Positions 1 to 6,008 of a stretch of DNA of 7,917 nucleotides are shown here, one piece after another. Source of the stretch: Devosia sp. (lineage in GTDB: Bacteria > Pseudomonadota > Alphaproteobacteria > Rhizobiales > Devosiaceae). Location of the stretch: assembly GCA_016793415.1 (NCBI GenBank), contig JAEUMC010000342.1:1-7917 (forward strand), written 5' to 3'. The position numbers and the translations under genes were made by a program. A model generated the notes under the pieces. The model was given only the letters and a program-made list of their open reading frames with translations, made no database searches and was not told where the DNA came from. Each line of letters starts with the position of its first letter. Within the stretch, counting starts at the first letter, position 1.

Positions 1-1
1 T

Positions 2-1303
2 GCGGCGGTGGCAGCGGCGCAGGCGGCGCTGGCCGCCGCATGGGGGCGGACACCGGCAGCCGAACGTGGCCGGATCCTTATGCGGATCGGGCAGAAGGTG
101 CTGGAGCGGGTCGACGATCTCGCCCGTATCGAAGCCATGGATGTTGGTAAGCCCCTGAAGCAGGCGCGGGCCGATGCCGTGGCGCTGGCGCGCTATCTCG
201 AGTTCTACGGTGGCGCCTGCGACAAGATCCACGGCGAGACCATTCCCTATCTCGACGGCTACACCGTCTACACCCTGCGCGAGCCGCACGGGGTCACGGC
301 GCATATCATCCCCTGGAACTACCCGATGCAGATCATCGGCCGCTCGGTGACCGGTGCCCTGGCGATGGGCAACGCCGCCGTGCTGAAGCCGGCCGAGGAG
401 GCCTGCCTTACGGCGATTGCCTTCGCCAGGATCGCCGAGGAAGCCGGCCTGCCGGCCGGCGCGCTGAACGTGGTGCCGGGGTTGGGCGAGGAAGCCGGCG
501 CGGCGCTGACGGCGCACCCCGGCGTCAACCACATCTCGTTCACCGGCTCGGTCGGGGTCGGCAAGCTGATCCAGCACGCCGCGGCCGAGAACGTCGTGCC
601 GGTGACGCTGGAGCTCGGCGGCAAGTCGCCACAGCTGGTGTTCGAAGACGCCGATCTCGACCGGGCGCTGCCGTTCCTGATCAATGCCGGCATCCAGAAC
701 GCCGGCCAGACCTGTTCGGCCAGCTCGCGTATCCTCGTGCACCGGTCCATCCATGATGAGGTGCTGGAGCGGATGGCCGGACGGTACCGGGCGCTGAAGG
801 TCGGTCCGGCAATCGCCGACCTCGATCTCGGCCCCTTGGTATCCGAGCGCCAGAAGGAAATCGTCGGCGGCTTCCTCGGCGATCTCGGCGGCGCAGAGAT
901 CGCCGCAGCGGGTAGCGTTGTGGGTGAAGCACCGCGCGGCGGGCACTACCTGGCGCCGACGCTGCTATCCCGCGTCTCGCCCGACAACCGGTTGGCGCAG
1001 GACGAGATTTTCGGGCCTGTGCAGGTGGTGATCCCGTTCGAGGACGAAGCCGAGGCGGTCGCCATCGCCAACGGCACCGATTTCGGACTCGTGGCCGGCG
1101 TGTGGACCCGCGACGGCGGGCGGCAGATGCGGATGGCCAAGGCGATCAAGACCGGCCAGGTGTTCCTCAACAATTATGGCGCCGGCGGCGGGGTCGAGCT
1201 GCCGTTCGGCGGCGTCGGCAAATCCGGCCATGGCCGCGAAAAAGGTTTCGAGGCGCTGTACGGCTTCTCGGTGTTGAAGACAGTGGCCGCATGGCACGGG
1301 TGA
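2..1303 (+). CDS. NAD(P)-dependent aldehyde dehydrogenase (5'-truncated by window edge)
   Basis: Oxidises an aldehyde to its carboxylic acid with NAD(P)+, probably in the cytoplasm. The frame is open from base 2, and the GTG at 8 is almost certainly an internal valine. About 50-65 N-terminal residues of a usual ~480-500-residue ALDH lie outside the window. Counting from base 8, visible family motifs are PWNYP with the oxyanion Asn104, cofactor-binding KPAE (Lys127), FTGSVGVGK (178-186), the general base Glu202 in LELGGK, the nucleophile Cys236 in GQTCSA, EIFGPV (333-338) and the C-terminal PFGGVGKSGHGRE block. Glu and Cys are 34 residues apart, as in ALDH2 (268 and 302), so the enzyme looks intact and active. 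The SDR gene starts 4 bases after its TGA, so the two are probably cotranscribed. The substrate is not readable from sequence; betaine, gamma-aminobutyraldehyde and aromatic aldehydes are all possible in this superfamily. Confidence 0.95.
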   Translation, partial: AAVAAAQAALAAAWGRTPAAERGRILMRIGQKVLERVDDLARIEAMDVGKPLKQARADAVALARYLEFYGGACDKIHGETIPYLDGYTVYTLREPHGVTAHIIPWNYPMQIIGRSVTGALAMGNAAVLKPAEEACLTAIAFARIAEEAGLPAGALNVVPGLGEEAGAALTAHPGVNHISFTGSVGVGKLIQHAAAENVVPVTLELGGKSPQLVFEDADLDRALPFLINAGIQNAGQTCSASSRILVHRSIHDEVLERMAGRYRALKVGPAIADLDLGPLVSERQKEIVGGFLGDLGGAEIAAAGSVVGEAPRGGHYLAPTLLSRVSPDNRLAQDEIFGPVQVVIPFEDEAEAVAIANGTDFGLVAGVWTRDGGRQMRMAKAIKTGQVFLNNYGAGGGVELPFGGVGKSGHGREKGFEALYGFSVLKTVAAWHG

Positions 1304-1307
1304 TTTC

Positions 1308-2048
1308 ATGAGACTGGACGGTAAGGTCGCCATCGTTACGGGTGGCGCATCGGGATTTGGCGCGGGCATCGTGCGGAAGTTTGCCGCTGAAGGCGCCAAG
1401 GTGCTGATCGCCGATATCAACCTCGAGGGTGCCGAGGCGCTGGCACGCGAACTGGGCCAGAAGGCCGGCCATGTCGACGTCAGCAAGGATGCGAGCGTCA
1501 ATCAGCTTGCTGCTGCGGCTCTGATGGCTTTCGGCAAGGTCGACATCCTCGTCAACAACGCCGGCGTTTCGCATCAGCCGGCGGCGCTGGACGAGATTTC
1601 CGAAGCCGACTTCGACCGGGTGTTCAACGTCAACATGAAGTCGGTCTACCTGACCGCCCGGCACCTGGTGCCGCACTTCAAGGCGCGCAAGACCGGCGTG
1701 ATCCTCAACGTCGCCTCAACCGCCGCGGTGAGCCCACGGCCGCGGCTCAGCTGGTACAATGCTTCGAAGGGCTGGATGGTGACGGCAACCAAGTCGATGG
1801 CGGTCGAGCTGGCGCCGCTCGGCGTCCGGGTCAACGCCATCAATCCCGTGGCCGGTGAAACGCCGCTACTCAAGACCTTCATGGGTGAGGACACCCCGGA
1901 GATCCGGGCGAAGTTCCTCTCGACCATTCCGCTGGGGCGTTTCTCGACCCCCGAGGATATGGGCAACGCCGCCTGCTTCCTCTGCTCGGATGAAGCCTCG
2001 ATGATCACCGGCGTGGCATTGGAGGTGGATGGGGGCAGGGTGATCTAG
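1308..2048 (+). CDS. SDR family oxidoreductase (classical short-chain dehydrogenase, probably NAD-linked)
   Basis: A classical SDR of 246 residues, the usual length, catalysing reversible alcohol/ketone oxidation-reduction. The Rossmann motif TGGASGFG is at 11-18 and an acidic residue (Asp36) sits at the end of the second beta strand, which usually selects NAD(H) over NADP(H). NNAG is at 83-86, and the catalytic set is Ser137, Tyr150 and Lys154 in YNASK. It ends in the typical EVDGGRVI tail. The ATG at 1308 lies 4 bases after the aldehyde dehydrogenase stop with only a weak ribosome-binding site, so translation is probably coupled to the upstream gene. An alcohol-to-aldehyde/ketone step beside an aldehyde-to-acid step fits a short catabolic route, but that is inference. 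Closest functional labels would be 3-oxoacyl-ACP-reductase-like or glucose-1-dehydrogenase-like; FabG itself is unlikely given the Asp36 and the context. Confidence 0.93.
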   Translation: MRLDGKVAIVTGGASGFGAGIVRKFAAEGAKVLIADINLEGAEALARELGQKAGHVDVSKDASVNQLAAAALMAFGKVDILVNNAGVSHQPAALDEISEADFDRVFNVNMKSVYLTARHLVPHFKARKTGVILNVASTAAVSPRPRLSWYNASKGWMVTATKSMAVELAPLGVRVNAINPVAGETPLLKTFMGEDTPEIRAKFLSTIPLGRFSTPEDMGNAACFLCSDEASMITGVALEVDGGRVI

Positions 2049-2095
2049 GCGGGGTGTCTCTCTAGGCTGGGGCCCAAGCGCACCGTCCTGTCACG

Positions 2096-2872
2096 TCAGC
2101 GCAAGAACGCATTGATCTCGCGCGCCACCGCCGCCGGGGCTTCCCAGTGCAGCGAATGGGCGGCGTTGGCGATCCGTTCGTGGGTGAAGCGCGGCACCTT
2201 GCCGTGCAGTTCTTCCACCGCGCCCGGCGGTGCCAGCAGGTCGAGATCGCCCGACAGCGCCAGCACCTCACGCGCAACAGTCGAGAAATCGACCTCCATG
2301 CCGCGATCGATCGCCGCCACCTGCCTCGCGAAATCGCCTGGCGACTGGCGGTTTGGGTAGGCCGTTGAGGCCGCTGCCGCCGCGGCGACGTTCGCTTCGT
2401 CGGCAAAGAACGGCGTCGAGAACAGCCACTGGTAGAGCAGCCGGAACCAATCGGGCGCCGGTATGGTAAAGTAGAGACGCGACAGGTCGCGGAACAGGAC
2501 ACGCGCCTTGGGGCTGATGGTGCCTGCCCCCATGGTCACCAGCCGGCCCACTCGGTCGGGATGCGTCGCCGCGAGCGCGAGACCCAGGAAGCCGCCGAGC
2601 GAGTGGCCGATCACCTCGACCCGCTCGAGCGCGAGGTGATCAAGCAGCGCCGCGCAATCGGCCACCATCTCGCCCAGCTCGATCGGACCTTCGACCCGGG
2701 TCTGGCCTGAGCCGCGATTGTCGATCAGAATCAGTTGCCGGTCGGGGAGTAGCGGGAGCAGCGGTCCCCAGCTGGCGCCATCGCTCGCCGTGCCGGCGAT
2801 CAACAGCAGTGGTCGACCGGAGCCGATGATTTCGTAATGCACGCTGGCGGCGCCGTTCTGGAACTGCGGCAT
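2096..2872 (-). CDS. Alpha/beta-fold hydrolase
   Basis: A 258-residue alpha/beta hydrolase without a signal peptide, probably cytoplasmic. Features in order: DNRGSGQT (51-58) after strand 4, the nucleophile elbow GHSLGG with Ser91, a helical cap region around 125-185 rich in Ala, Phe and Trp, the acid residue in SGDLDLLAPP (Asp211, or less likely Asp209), and His239 in AAHSLHWEAP. The Ser-Asp-His triad is complete. The start at 2872 was chosen because MPQFQNGAAS begins at the usual first strand and an AGGA lies about 8 bases upstream. The open frame runs on to 2968, but that extension has no family character. The gene converges on the SDR gene (47-base gap) and diverges from the TPR gene. Homologues include 3-oxoadipate enol-lactonases (PcaD-like), haloperoxidase-like esterases and epoxide hydrolases, so the substrate is open. 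Confidence 0.9.
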   Translation of the reverse strand: MPQFQNGAASVHYEIIGSGRPLLLIAGTASDGASWGPLLPLLPDRQLILIDNRGSGQTRVEGPIELGEMVADCAALLDHLALERVEVIGHSLGGFLGLALAATHPDRVGRLVTMGAGTISPKARVLFRDLSRLYFTIPAPDWFRLLYQWLFSTPFFADEANVAAAAAASTAYPNRQSPGDFARQVAAIDRGMEVDFSTVAREVLALSGDLDLLAPPGAVEELHGKVPRFTHERIANAAHSLHWEAPAAVAREINAFLR

Positions 2873-2925
2873 GGGGTGATCCTGGAAGCAATTGCCTGCT
2901 GGCGGCGTGGACATGCGCCGCGGGG

Positions 2926-2953
2926 AGTATATGTTTTGACCGATTGGACAAAA
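2926..2953 (-). promoter_or_regulatory. Candidate promoter of the alpha/beta hydrolase gene
   Basis: Read on the minus strand, TATACT (2926-2931) is close to the consensus -10. A weak -35-like TTTTGT (2948-2953) lies 16 bases upstream of it. Transcription would start near 2919, giving a leader of about 47 bases before the ATG at 2872. Only the -10 is convincing. The spacer and -35 coincide with the palindrome at 2934-2953. Confidence 0.35.
2934..2953. promoter_or_regulatory. 20-bp imperfect palindrome between divergent genes, candidate operator
   Basis: TTTTGACCGATTGGACAAAA matches its own reverse complement at 16 of 20 positions (8 of 10 base pairs), with arms TTTTGnCC and GGnCAAAA. It is A/T-rich at its edges in an otherwise very G/C-rich region and sits in the 94-base gap between the divergent hydrolase and TPR genes. 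It covers the spacer and -35 of the likely hydrolase promoter and ends 13 bases before the TPR start codon. A dimeric repressor bound here would plausibly control both genes. No regulator gene is visible in the window. Confidence 0.45.
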
Positions 2954-2966
2954 TGGCATTGCGAGC

Positions 2967-4289
2967 ATGGCACAGGATGCGCTCGGAAATGAAGTGAGCC
3001 GTGCCAGCGCGGCGACACTTCAGGGCATCGACGACTTCGTTACCGGCTTTCTCGGCTACGAGAAGAAGGCCGCCAACATCATCGCCGCTGCGGATGGGGA
3101 GCCCGACGCCGTGCTCGCCAACACCTATGCCGGTTTCACCTGGATGTTCCTCGAGGCCGAGGGCGCCAAGGCGGCGGCAGACAAGTACCTGGCGCGCGCT
3201 CAGGCTGCGGCCGCGGGAGCCAACGAGCGCGAAACGATGTTGCTGGCCCAGCTCGAACGCTGGATCGCCGACGACATCCCCGCCGTGCAGGCGATCGGCG
3301 ATGAGATCGTCGAGCGCTTTCCGCACGACCTCGCCTCGGTGAAGCTGCACCAGTATTTCAGCTTCAACCGCGGCGATGCCGCCGGCATGCTGCGCATCGC
3401 CAAAGCGGCGGAGGCAGCCAACGCGGACAATCCGCATATCCACGGCATGCTGGCCTTCGGCTACGAGCAATTGCACGATCTCGATACCGCCGAGCGCGAA
3501 GCTCGGCTGGCCTTGAAGCTCAAGACCAAGGAACCCTGGGCGCAGCACGCGCTGGCGCACGTGATGCTGGGCACCGGTCGGGTCGAGGAGGGCGTACAGT
3601 TCCTCGGTGAAGCGCAGCGGACCTGGGTCGATCTCAACTCCTTCATGTACACCCACAACTGGTGGCACAAGGCGCTGTTCCACATCAGCCAGGGCGACCA
3701 CGCTGCGGTGTTCGACGCCTACGACAACCACGTCTGGGGTATCGAGCCGGATTACTCGCAGGACCAGGTGGGGGCGGTATCGCTGCTCGCCCGCATGGAG
3801 GTCGCCGGCCTGGACGTCGGCAGCCGCTGGGAGGATGTCGCGCGTCACATGCAGGGCAGGGGGCGCGACACCATCCAGCCCTTCCTGACGCTGCAATATC
3901 TCTACGGTCTGGCGCGCGCCGAGCGGGCGGAGGCGGATGAACTGATGCGCGCCGTCGAGGAGAAGGCCTCCACCTCCTCGGCGTTCGATCGCGTGGTCTG
4001 GCGGGAAGTAGCGCTGCCGGCGGCGCGCGGCGTGTTGGCGCATGCGAGAGGGGATCATGGCGCGGCGGCGAGTTGGCTGGCGGTCGCCAACCCGCGCATG
4101 ACCGAGATCGGCGGCAGCCATGCGCAGCGCGACCTGTTCGGGCAACTGCTGCTCGATGCGCACCTGAAACTCGGCAACTGGGCCGTCGCCCGGCAGATGC
4201 TGGAGATGCGCCGTACCTGGGACCCGGATGGGGTACCGGTCAACGCCGCGCTGGCGCTGGTCAACGAGCGACTGGGATCTGCCGCTTAG
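2967..4289 (+). CDS. TTC38-like tetratricopeptide repeat protein
   Basis: A 440-residue, mostly helical soluble protein with no signal peptide or membrane segment. The TPR-like stretch around 45-215 contains repeated Ala/Gly/Tyr helix pairs, such as the segments near 49-80, 120-150 and 155-215. Three blocks match what I know of the TTC38 family (human TTC38 is about 470 residues): HALAHV (194-199), THNWWHKALFH (229-239) and GGSHAQRD (382-389). The length is close to full. The biochemical role of the family is not established, and the clustered His/Trp residues are unusual for a plain scaffold. ATG 2967 is the only possible ATG, GTG or TTG start, since an in-frame TGA lies at 2937-2939. No good Shine-Dalgarno precedes it, so the leader may be very short. 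It is divergent from the hydrolase across a palindrome, so shared regulation is likely. Confidence 0.88.
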   Translation: MAQDALGNEVSRASAATLQGIDDFVTGFLGYEKKAANIIAAADGEPDAVLANTYAGFTWMFLEAEGAKAAADKYLARAQAAAAGANERETMLLAQLERWIADDIPAVQAIGDEIVERFPHDLASVKLHQYFSFNRGDAAGMLRIAKAAEAANADNPHIHGMLAFGYEQLHDLDTAEREARLALKLKTKEPWAQHALAHVMLGTGRVEEGVQFLGEAQRTWVDLNSFMYTHNWWHKALFHISQGDHAAVFDAYDNHVWGIEPDYSQDQVGAVSLLARMEVAGLDVGSRWEDVARHMQGRGRDTIQPFLTLQYLYGLARAERAEADELMRAVEEKASTSSAFDRVVWREVALPAARGVLAHARGDHGAAASWLAVANPRMTEIGGSHAQRDLFGQLLLDAHLKLGNWAVARQMLEMRRTWDPDGVPVNAALALVNERLGSAA

Positions 4290-4320
4290 CCAAGCGTTGC
4301 GCCTGCCGCATGACGAGGAG

Positions 4321-4340
4321 ATTCCAGCCTGTGCGGGAAT
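4321..4340. repeat. dRS3/REP-like intergenic palindrome (ATTCC-N10-GGAAT)
   Basis: ATTCCAGCCTGTGCGGGAAT fits the ATTCCC-N8-GGGAAT form of the neisserial dRS3 repeat with one mismatch. The minus strand reads GTCATTCCCGCACAGGC, whose translation VIPAQAGIS is the tell-tale peptide that dispersed REP-like repeats leave in spurious proteobacterial ORFs. It lies 31 bases after the TPR stop and 61 bases before the peptidase start, the usual intergenic place for such elements. Only one copy is in this window, so dispersal across the genome is inferred. It may also act as an RNA hairpin between the two genes. Confidence 0.6.
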
Positions 4341-4390
4341 GACCCGATGATGGGCGTGGGCTAGGGTGAGGCGGAGTTCGAATCCCGACA

Positions 4391-4396
4391 AAGGAG
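4391..4396 (+). promoter_or_regulatory. Ribosome-binding site that sets the peptidase start
   Basis: AAGGAG lies 5 bases before the ATG at 4402. It decides against the in-frame GTG at 4366, which has no Shine-Dalgarno and would add 12 residues with no family character. Confidence 0.75.
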
Positions 4397-4401
4397 CCCG
4401 G

Positions 4402-5406
4402 ATGAAACCCGGACCGCGCAACCTGATCACCGATGTCGCGGGCCTGCGCGTCGGTAATTCCGAAGACCACAGGATCAAAACCGGCACCACCGTGCTGGTG
4501 GCGGACAAACCGTTCCGCGCCTCGGTCGATGTGATGGGCGGCTCGCCCGGCTCGCGCGAGACCGAACTCCTGGCACCCGACAAGCTGGTCGAGGATATCG
4601 ACGCCCTGGTGCTCTCGGGTGGCTCGGCCTTCGGCCTCGACGCTGCGTCCGGCGTGACCGACGGGCTGCGCAAACTCGGTCGCGGCTTTCGGGTCGAGAC
4701 CGCGACGGTTCCGATCGTCCCCGGCGCCATCATCTTCGACCTGCTCAACAACGGCGACAAGGACTGGGACGAAAACCCCTATCGGGCCCTGGGCGCTGCG
4801 GCACTGGCCAATGCCGGCGAGGAGTTCGCGCTCGGAACCGCTGGCGCCGGCGTCGGCGCGTTGACCGCCAACCTCAAGGGCGGGCTCGGTTCGGCCTCGC
4901 TGGTGATCCCGGGCGGTTTCACTGTCGGGGCGCTGGTGGTGGCGAATCCCACCGGCAGCGTCACCATGGGCGACAGCAAGCACTTCTGGGCCGCGCCGTT
5001 CGAGGCAGACGGTGAGTTCGGCGGCCTTGGTCCGCTGCTCGGGCCGATGCCGTTCGAGCAGACCTCGCGCTCCAAGCGCGACTGGGTGACGCCGATCGCC
5101 AACACCACGATCGCCATCGTTGCAACCGACGCCGACCTCAGCAAGGCGCAGCTCAAACGGCTCGCCGTGGCGGCACAGGACGGCATCGCCCGTGGTGCTA
5201 GCCCGGCCCATACCCAGGTCGATGGCGACCTGATCTTCTCTGTGTCGACTCGTGCGAAGCCGATCACCACGCCGGTGTTGAATGCCCTGCAACTCGGGCA
5301 CGCGGCAGCCGTGTGTCTGAGCCGAGCGATGGCGCGGGCGATCTACCTCGCGACGCCGGCGCCCAACGATCCGGTGCCTACCTGGCGGGAGAAATGGGGG
5401 AGGTGA
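4402..5406 (+). CDS. P1 family peptidase (MEROPS S58, DmpA/NylC-like), self-processing amidohydrolase
   Basis: A 334-residue N-terminal-nucleophile-type hydrolase of the DmpA/BapA/NylC family, which cleaves N-terminal residues from peptides, beta-peptides or oligoamides after cutting itself into alpha and beta chains. The start region MKPGPRNLITDVAGLRVG and the glycine-rich LSGGSAFGLDAASGV block are typical. ANTTIAIVATDADL marks the processing site: cleavage between Asn234 and Thr235 would free Thr235 as nucleophile of a 100-residue beta chain. Asp274 and Asp276 in HTQVDGD, Asn182 in NPTG and Lys159 are candidates for the conserved active-site residues. The Thr-to-Asp spacing (235 to 274) equals that of NylC (267 to 306). 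No signal peptide is seen, so it is probably cytoplasmic. It follows the TPR gene by 112 bases with a REP-like element between, so it may have its own promoter. Whether the substrate is peptide, D-amino-acid amide or oligoamide cannot be told. Confidence 0.92.
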   Translation: MKPGPRNLITDVAGLRVGNSEDHRIKTGTTVLVADKPFRASVDVMGGSPGSRETELLAPDKLVEDIDALVLSGGSAFGLDAASGVTDGLRKLGRGFRVETATVPIVPGAIIFDLLNNGDKDWDENPYRALGAAALANAGEEFALGTAGAGVGALTANLKGGLGSASLVIPGGFTVGALVVANPTGSVTMGDSKHFWAAPFEADGEFGGLGPLLGPMPFEQTSRSKRDWVTPIANTTIAIVATDADLSKAQLKRLAVAAQDGIARGASPAHTQVDGDLIFSVSTRAKPITTPVLNALQLGHAAAVCLSRAMARAIYLATPAPNDPVPTWREKWGR

Positions 5407-5452
5407 TCGCCCGCAAACACCTGAGCGTGGGGTGGGGCCAGCAGCACCGACC

Positions 5453-5908
5453 TCAGAGACGAGGCGTCTCTGCCCCCTTCACGTGGTAGCAGAAGTCGCA
5501 CATCCCATCGCCGTTCATGCAGGTCTTGGTCCGCTCGAGCCTTAGTCCGAGCTCGTCTGCCATGGCGAAATCGCTGTTGCAGATCAGCAGCTCGCCCAGG
5601 TCGCGGGCGCCCATCTGCTCCATGAACTCGGCATAGTCGCAGTGGTTGACCTGGTTGCGCAGCAGCGTGTCGGTCTGCTCCAGCGTCTCGAATTCGTAGC
5701 GCACGCCTTCGCCAAAGCCGGCGAACTCCCTGGCGAGGGTGGGGATATCGAGCAGTGAACCACGCTGCGCAACGATAGCGCGATTGGCCTTGTCGAGCGC
5801 GGTCCTCACCAGGGCATGCGCCTGTTCCTTGCCCAGCGCCGCTTCCATGGCGCGCACCAGGGGGATTTGAGCCCGGACCTCGGTGGTGATGCGTTCGAAT
5901 GGGGTCAT
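5453..5908 (-). CDS. L-2-amino-thiazoline-4-carboxylic acid (ATC) hydrolase family protein
   Basis: A 151-residue soluble protein that I recognise as the ATC-hydrolase family (Pfam ATC_hyd). The founding pseudomonad enzyme opens the thiazoline ring of L-ATC to N-carbamoyl-L-cysteine on the way to cysteine; most homologues are untested. The N-terminal half is helical. The C-terminal half carries the family pattern: Cys90 in NHCDYAEF, Cys110 in LLICNSDFAMADELGL, then RTKTCMNGDGMCDFCYH with Cys130, Cys137 and Cys140. Five cysteines in 151 residues suggest a metal or catalytic thiol site. The start at 5908 was chosen because GGAG precedes the ATG by 8 bases; the open frame extends to 6085, but the extension runs into the divergent VOC gene. 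No N-carbamoyl-cysteine amidohydrolase (AtcC-like) gene is adjacent, so a role in ATC use is not supported by context. Confidence 0.8.
   Translation of the reverse strand: MTPFERITTEVRAQIPLVRAMEAALGKEQAHALVRTALDKANRAIVAQRGSLLDIPTLAREFAGFGEGVRYEFETLEQTDTLLRNQVNHCDYAEFMEQMGARDLGELLICNSDFAMADELGLRLERTKTCMNGDGMCDFCYHVKGAETPRL
5454..5472. terminator. Perfect 8-bp hairpin at a convergent gene end
   Basis: CAGAGACG-AGG-CGTCTCTG forms a perfect 8-bp stem with a 3-base loop. It overlaps the last codons and stop of the ATC-hydrolase-like gene, 47 bases beyond the peptidase stop. Being symmetric it could act on transcripts from either side. Neither strand has a T-run after it, so it is not a classic intrinsic terminator; a role in 3'-end protection is equally possible. 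Confidence 0.4.
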
Positions 5909-5946
5909 GGGCAGGGGCTCCGGCTTCGTGCGATGATGGCAGGATC

Positions 5947-5973
5947 GACCGCGGGGGGAAACCCCATCCGGTC
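5947..5973. promoter_or_regulatory. Inverted repeat in the divergent ATC-hydrolase/VOC promoter region
   Basis: GACCG (5947-5951) pairs with CGGTC (5969-5973). Inside them a G-run (5953-5958) pairs with CCCC (5962-5965) around a GAAA-type loop. It lies in the 100-base gap between the two divergent starts, 35 bases before the VOC start codon. It could be a leader hairpin or an operator. The stem is interrupted and G/C-rich, so chance is possible. Confidence 0.25.
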
Positions 5974-6008
5974 TGAAGCGTTGCCACTTCACAACGATGG
6001 AGGACGCC

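Noticed and set aside
2049..2095. GCTGGGGCCCAAGC in the convergent SDR/hydrolase gap as a possible terminator
   Set aside because: The self-complementary stretch has a mismatch, no room for a loop and no T-run, so it is better seen as ordinary G/C-rich sequence.
4370..4392. TTCGAATCCCG resembling a tRNA T-arm, which could mark a tRNA remnant or attachment site
   Set aside because: The stem around the TTCGAAT loop pairs poorly (mismatches at the second and fourth pairs). No anticodon arm, D-arm or acceptor stem is found upstream, and the segment runs straight into the peptidase ribosome-binding site.
2640..4760. A 706-codon open frame on the minus strand, antisense to the TPR gene and running into the hydrolase region
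   Set aside because: It is antiparallel to a well-supported TPR gene and overlaps the hydrolase in another frame. Its translation is rich in Arg, Gly and His without any domain, and it contains the REP-derived VIPAQAGIS peptide. Long antisense frames are common in G/C-rich genomes.
4261..5301. A 346-codon minus-strand frame opposite the peptidase gene
   Set aside because: Low-complexity Arg/Gly/Ala product with no motif, fully opposite a gene with clear family blocks and a good ribosome-binding site.
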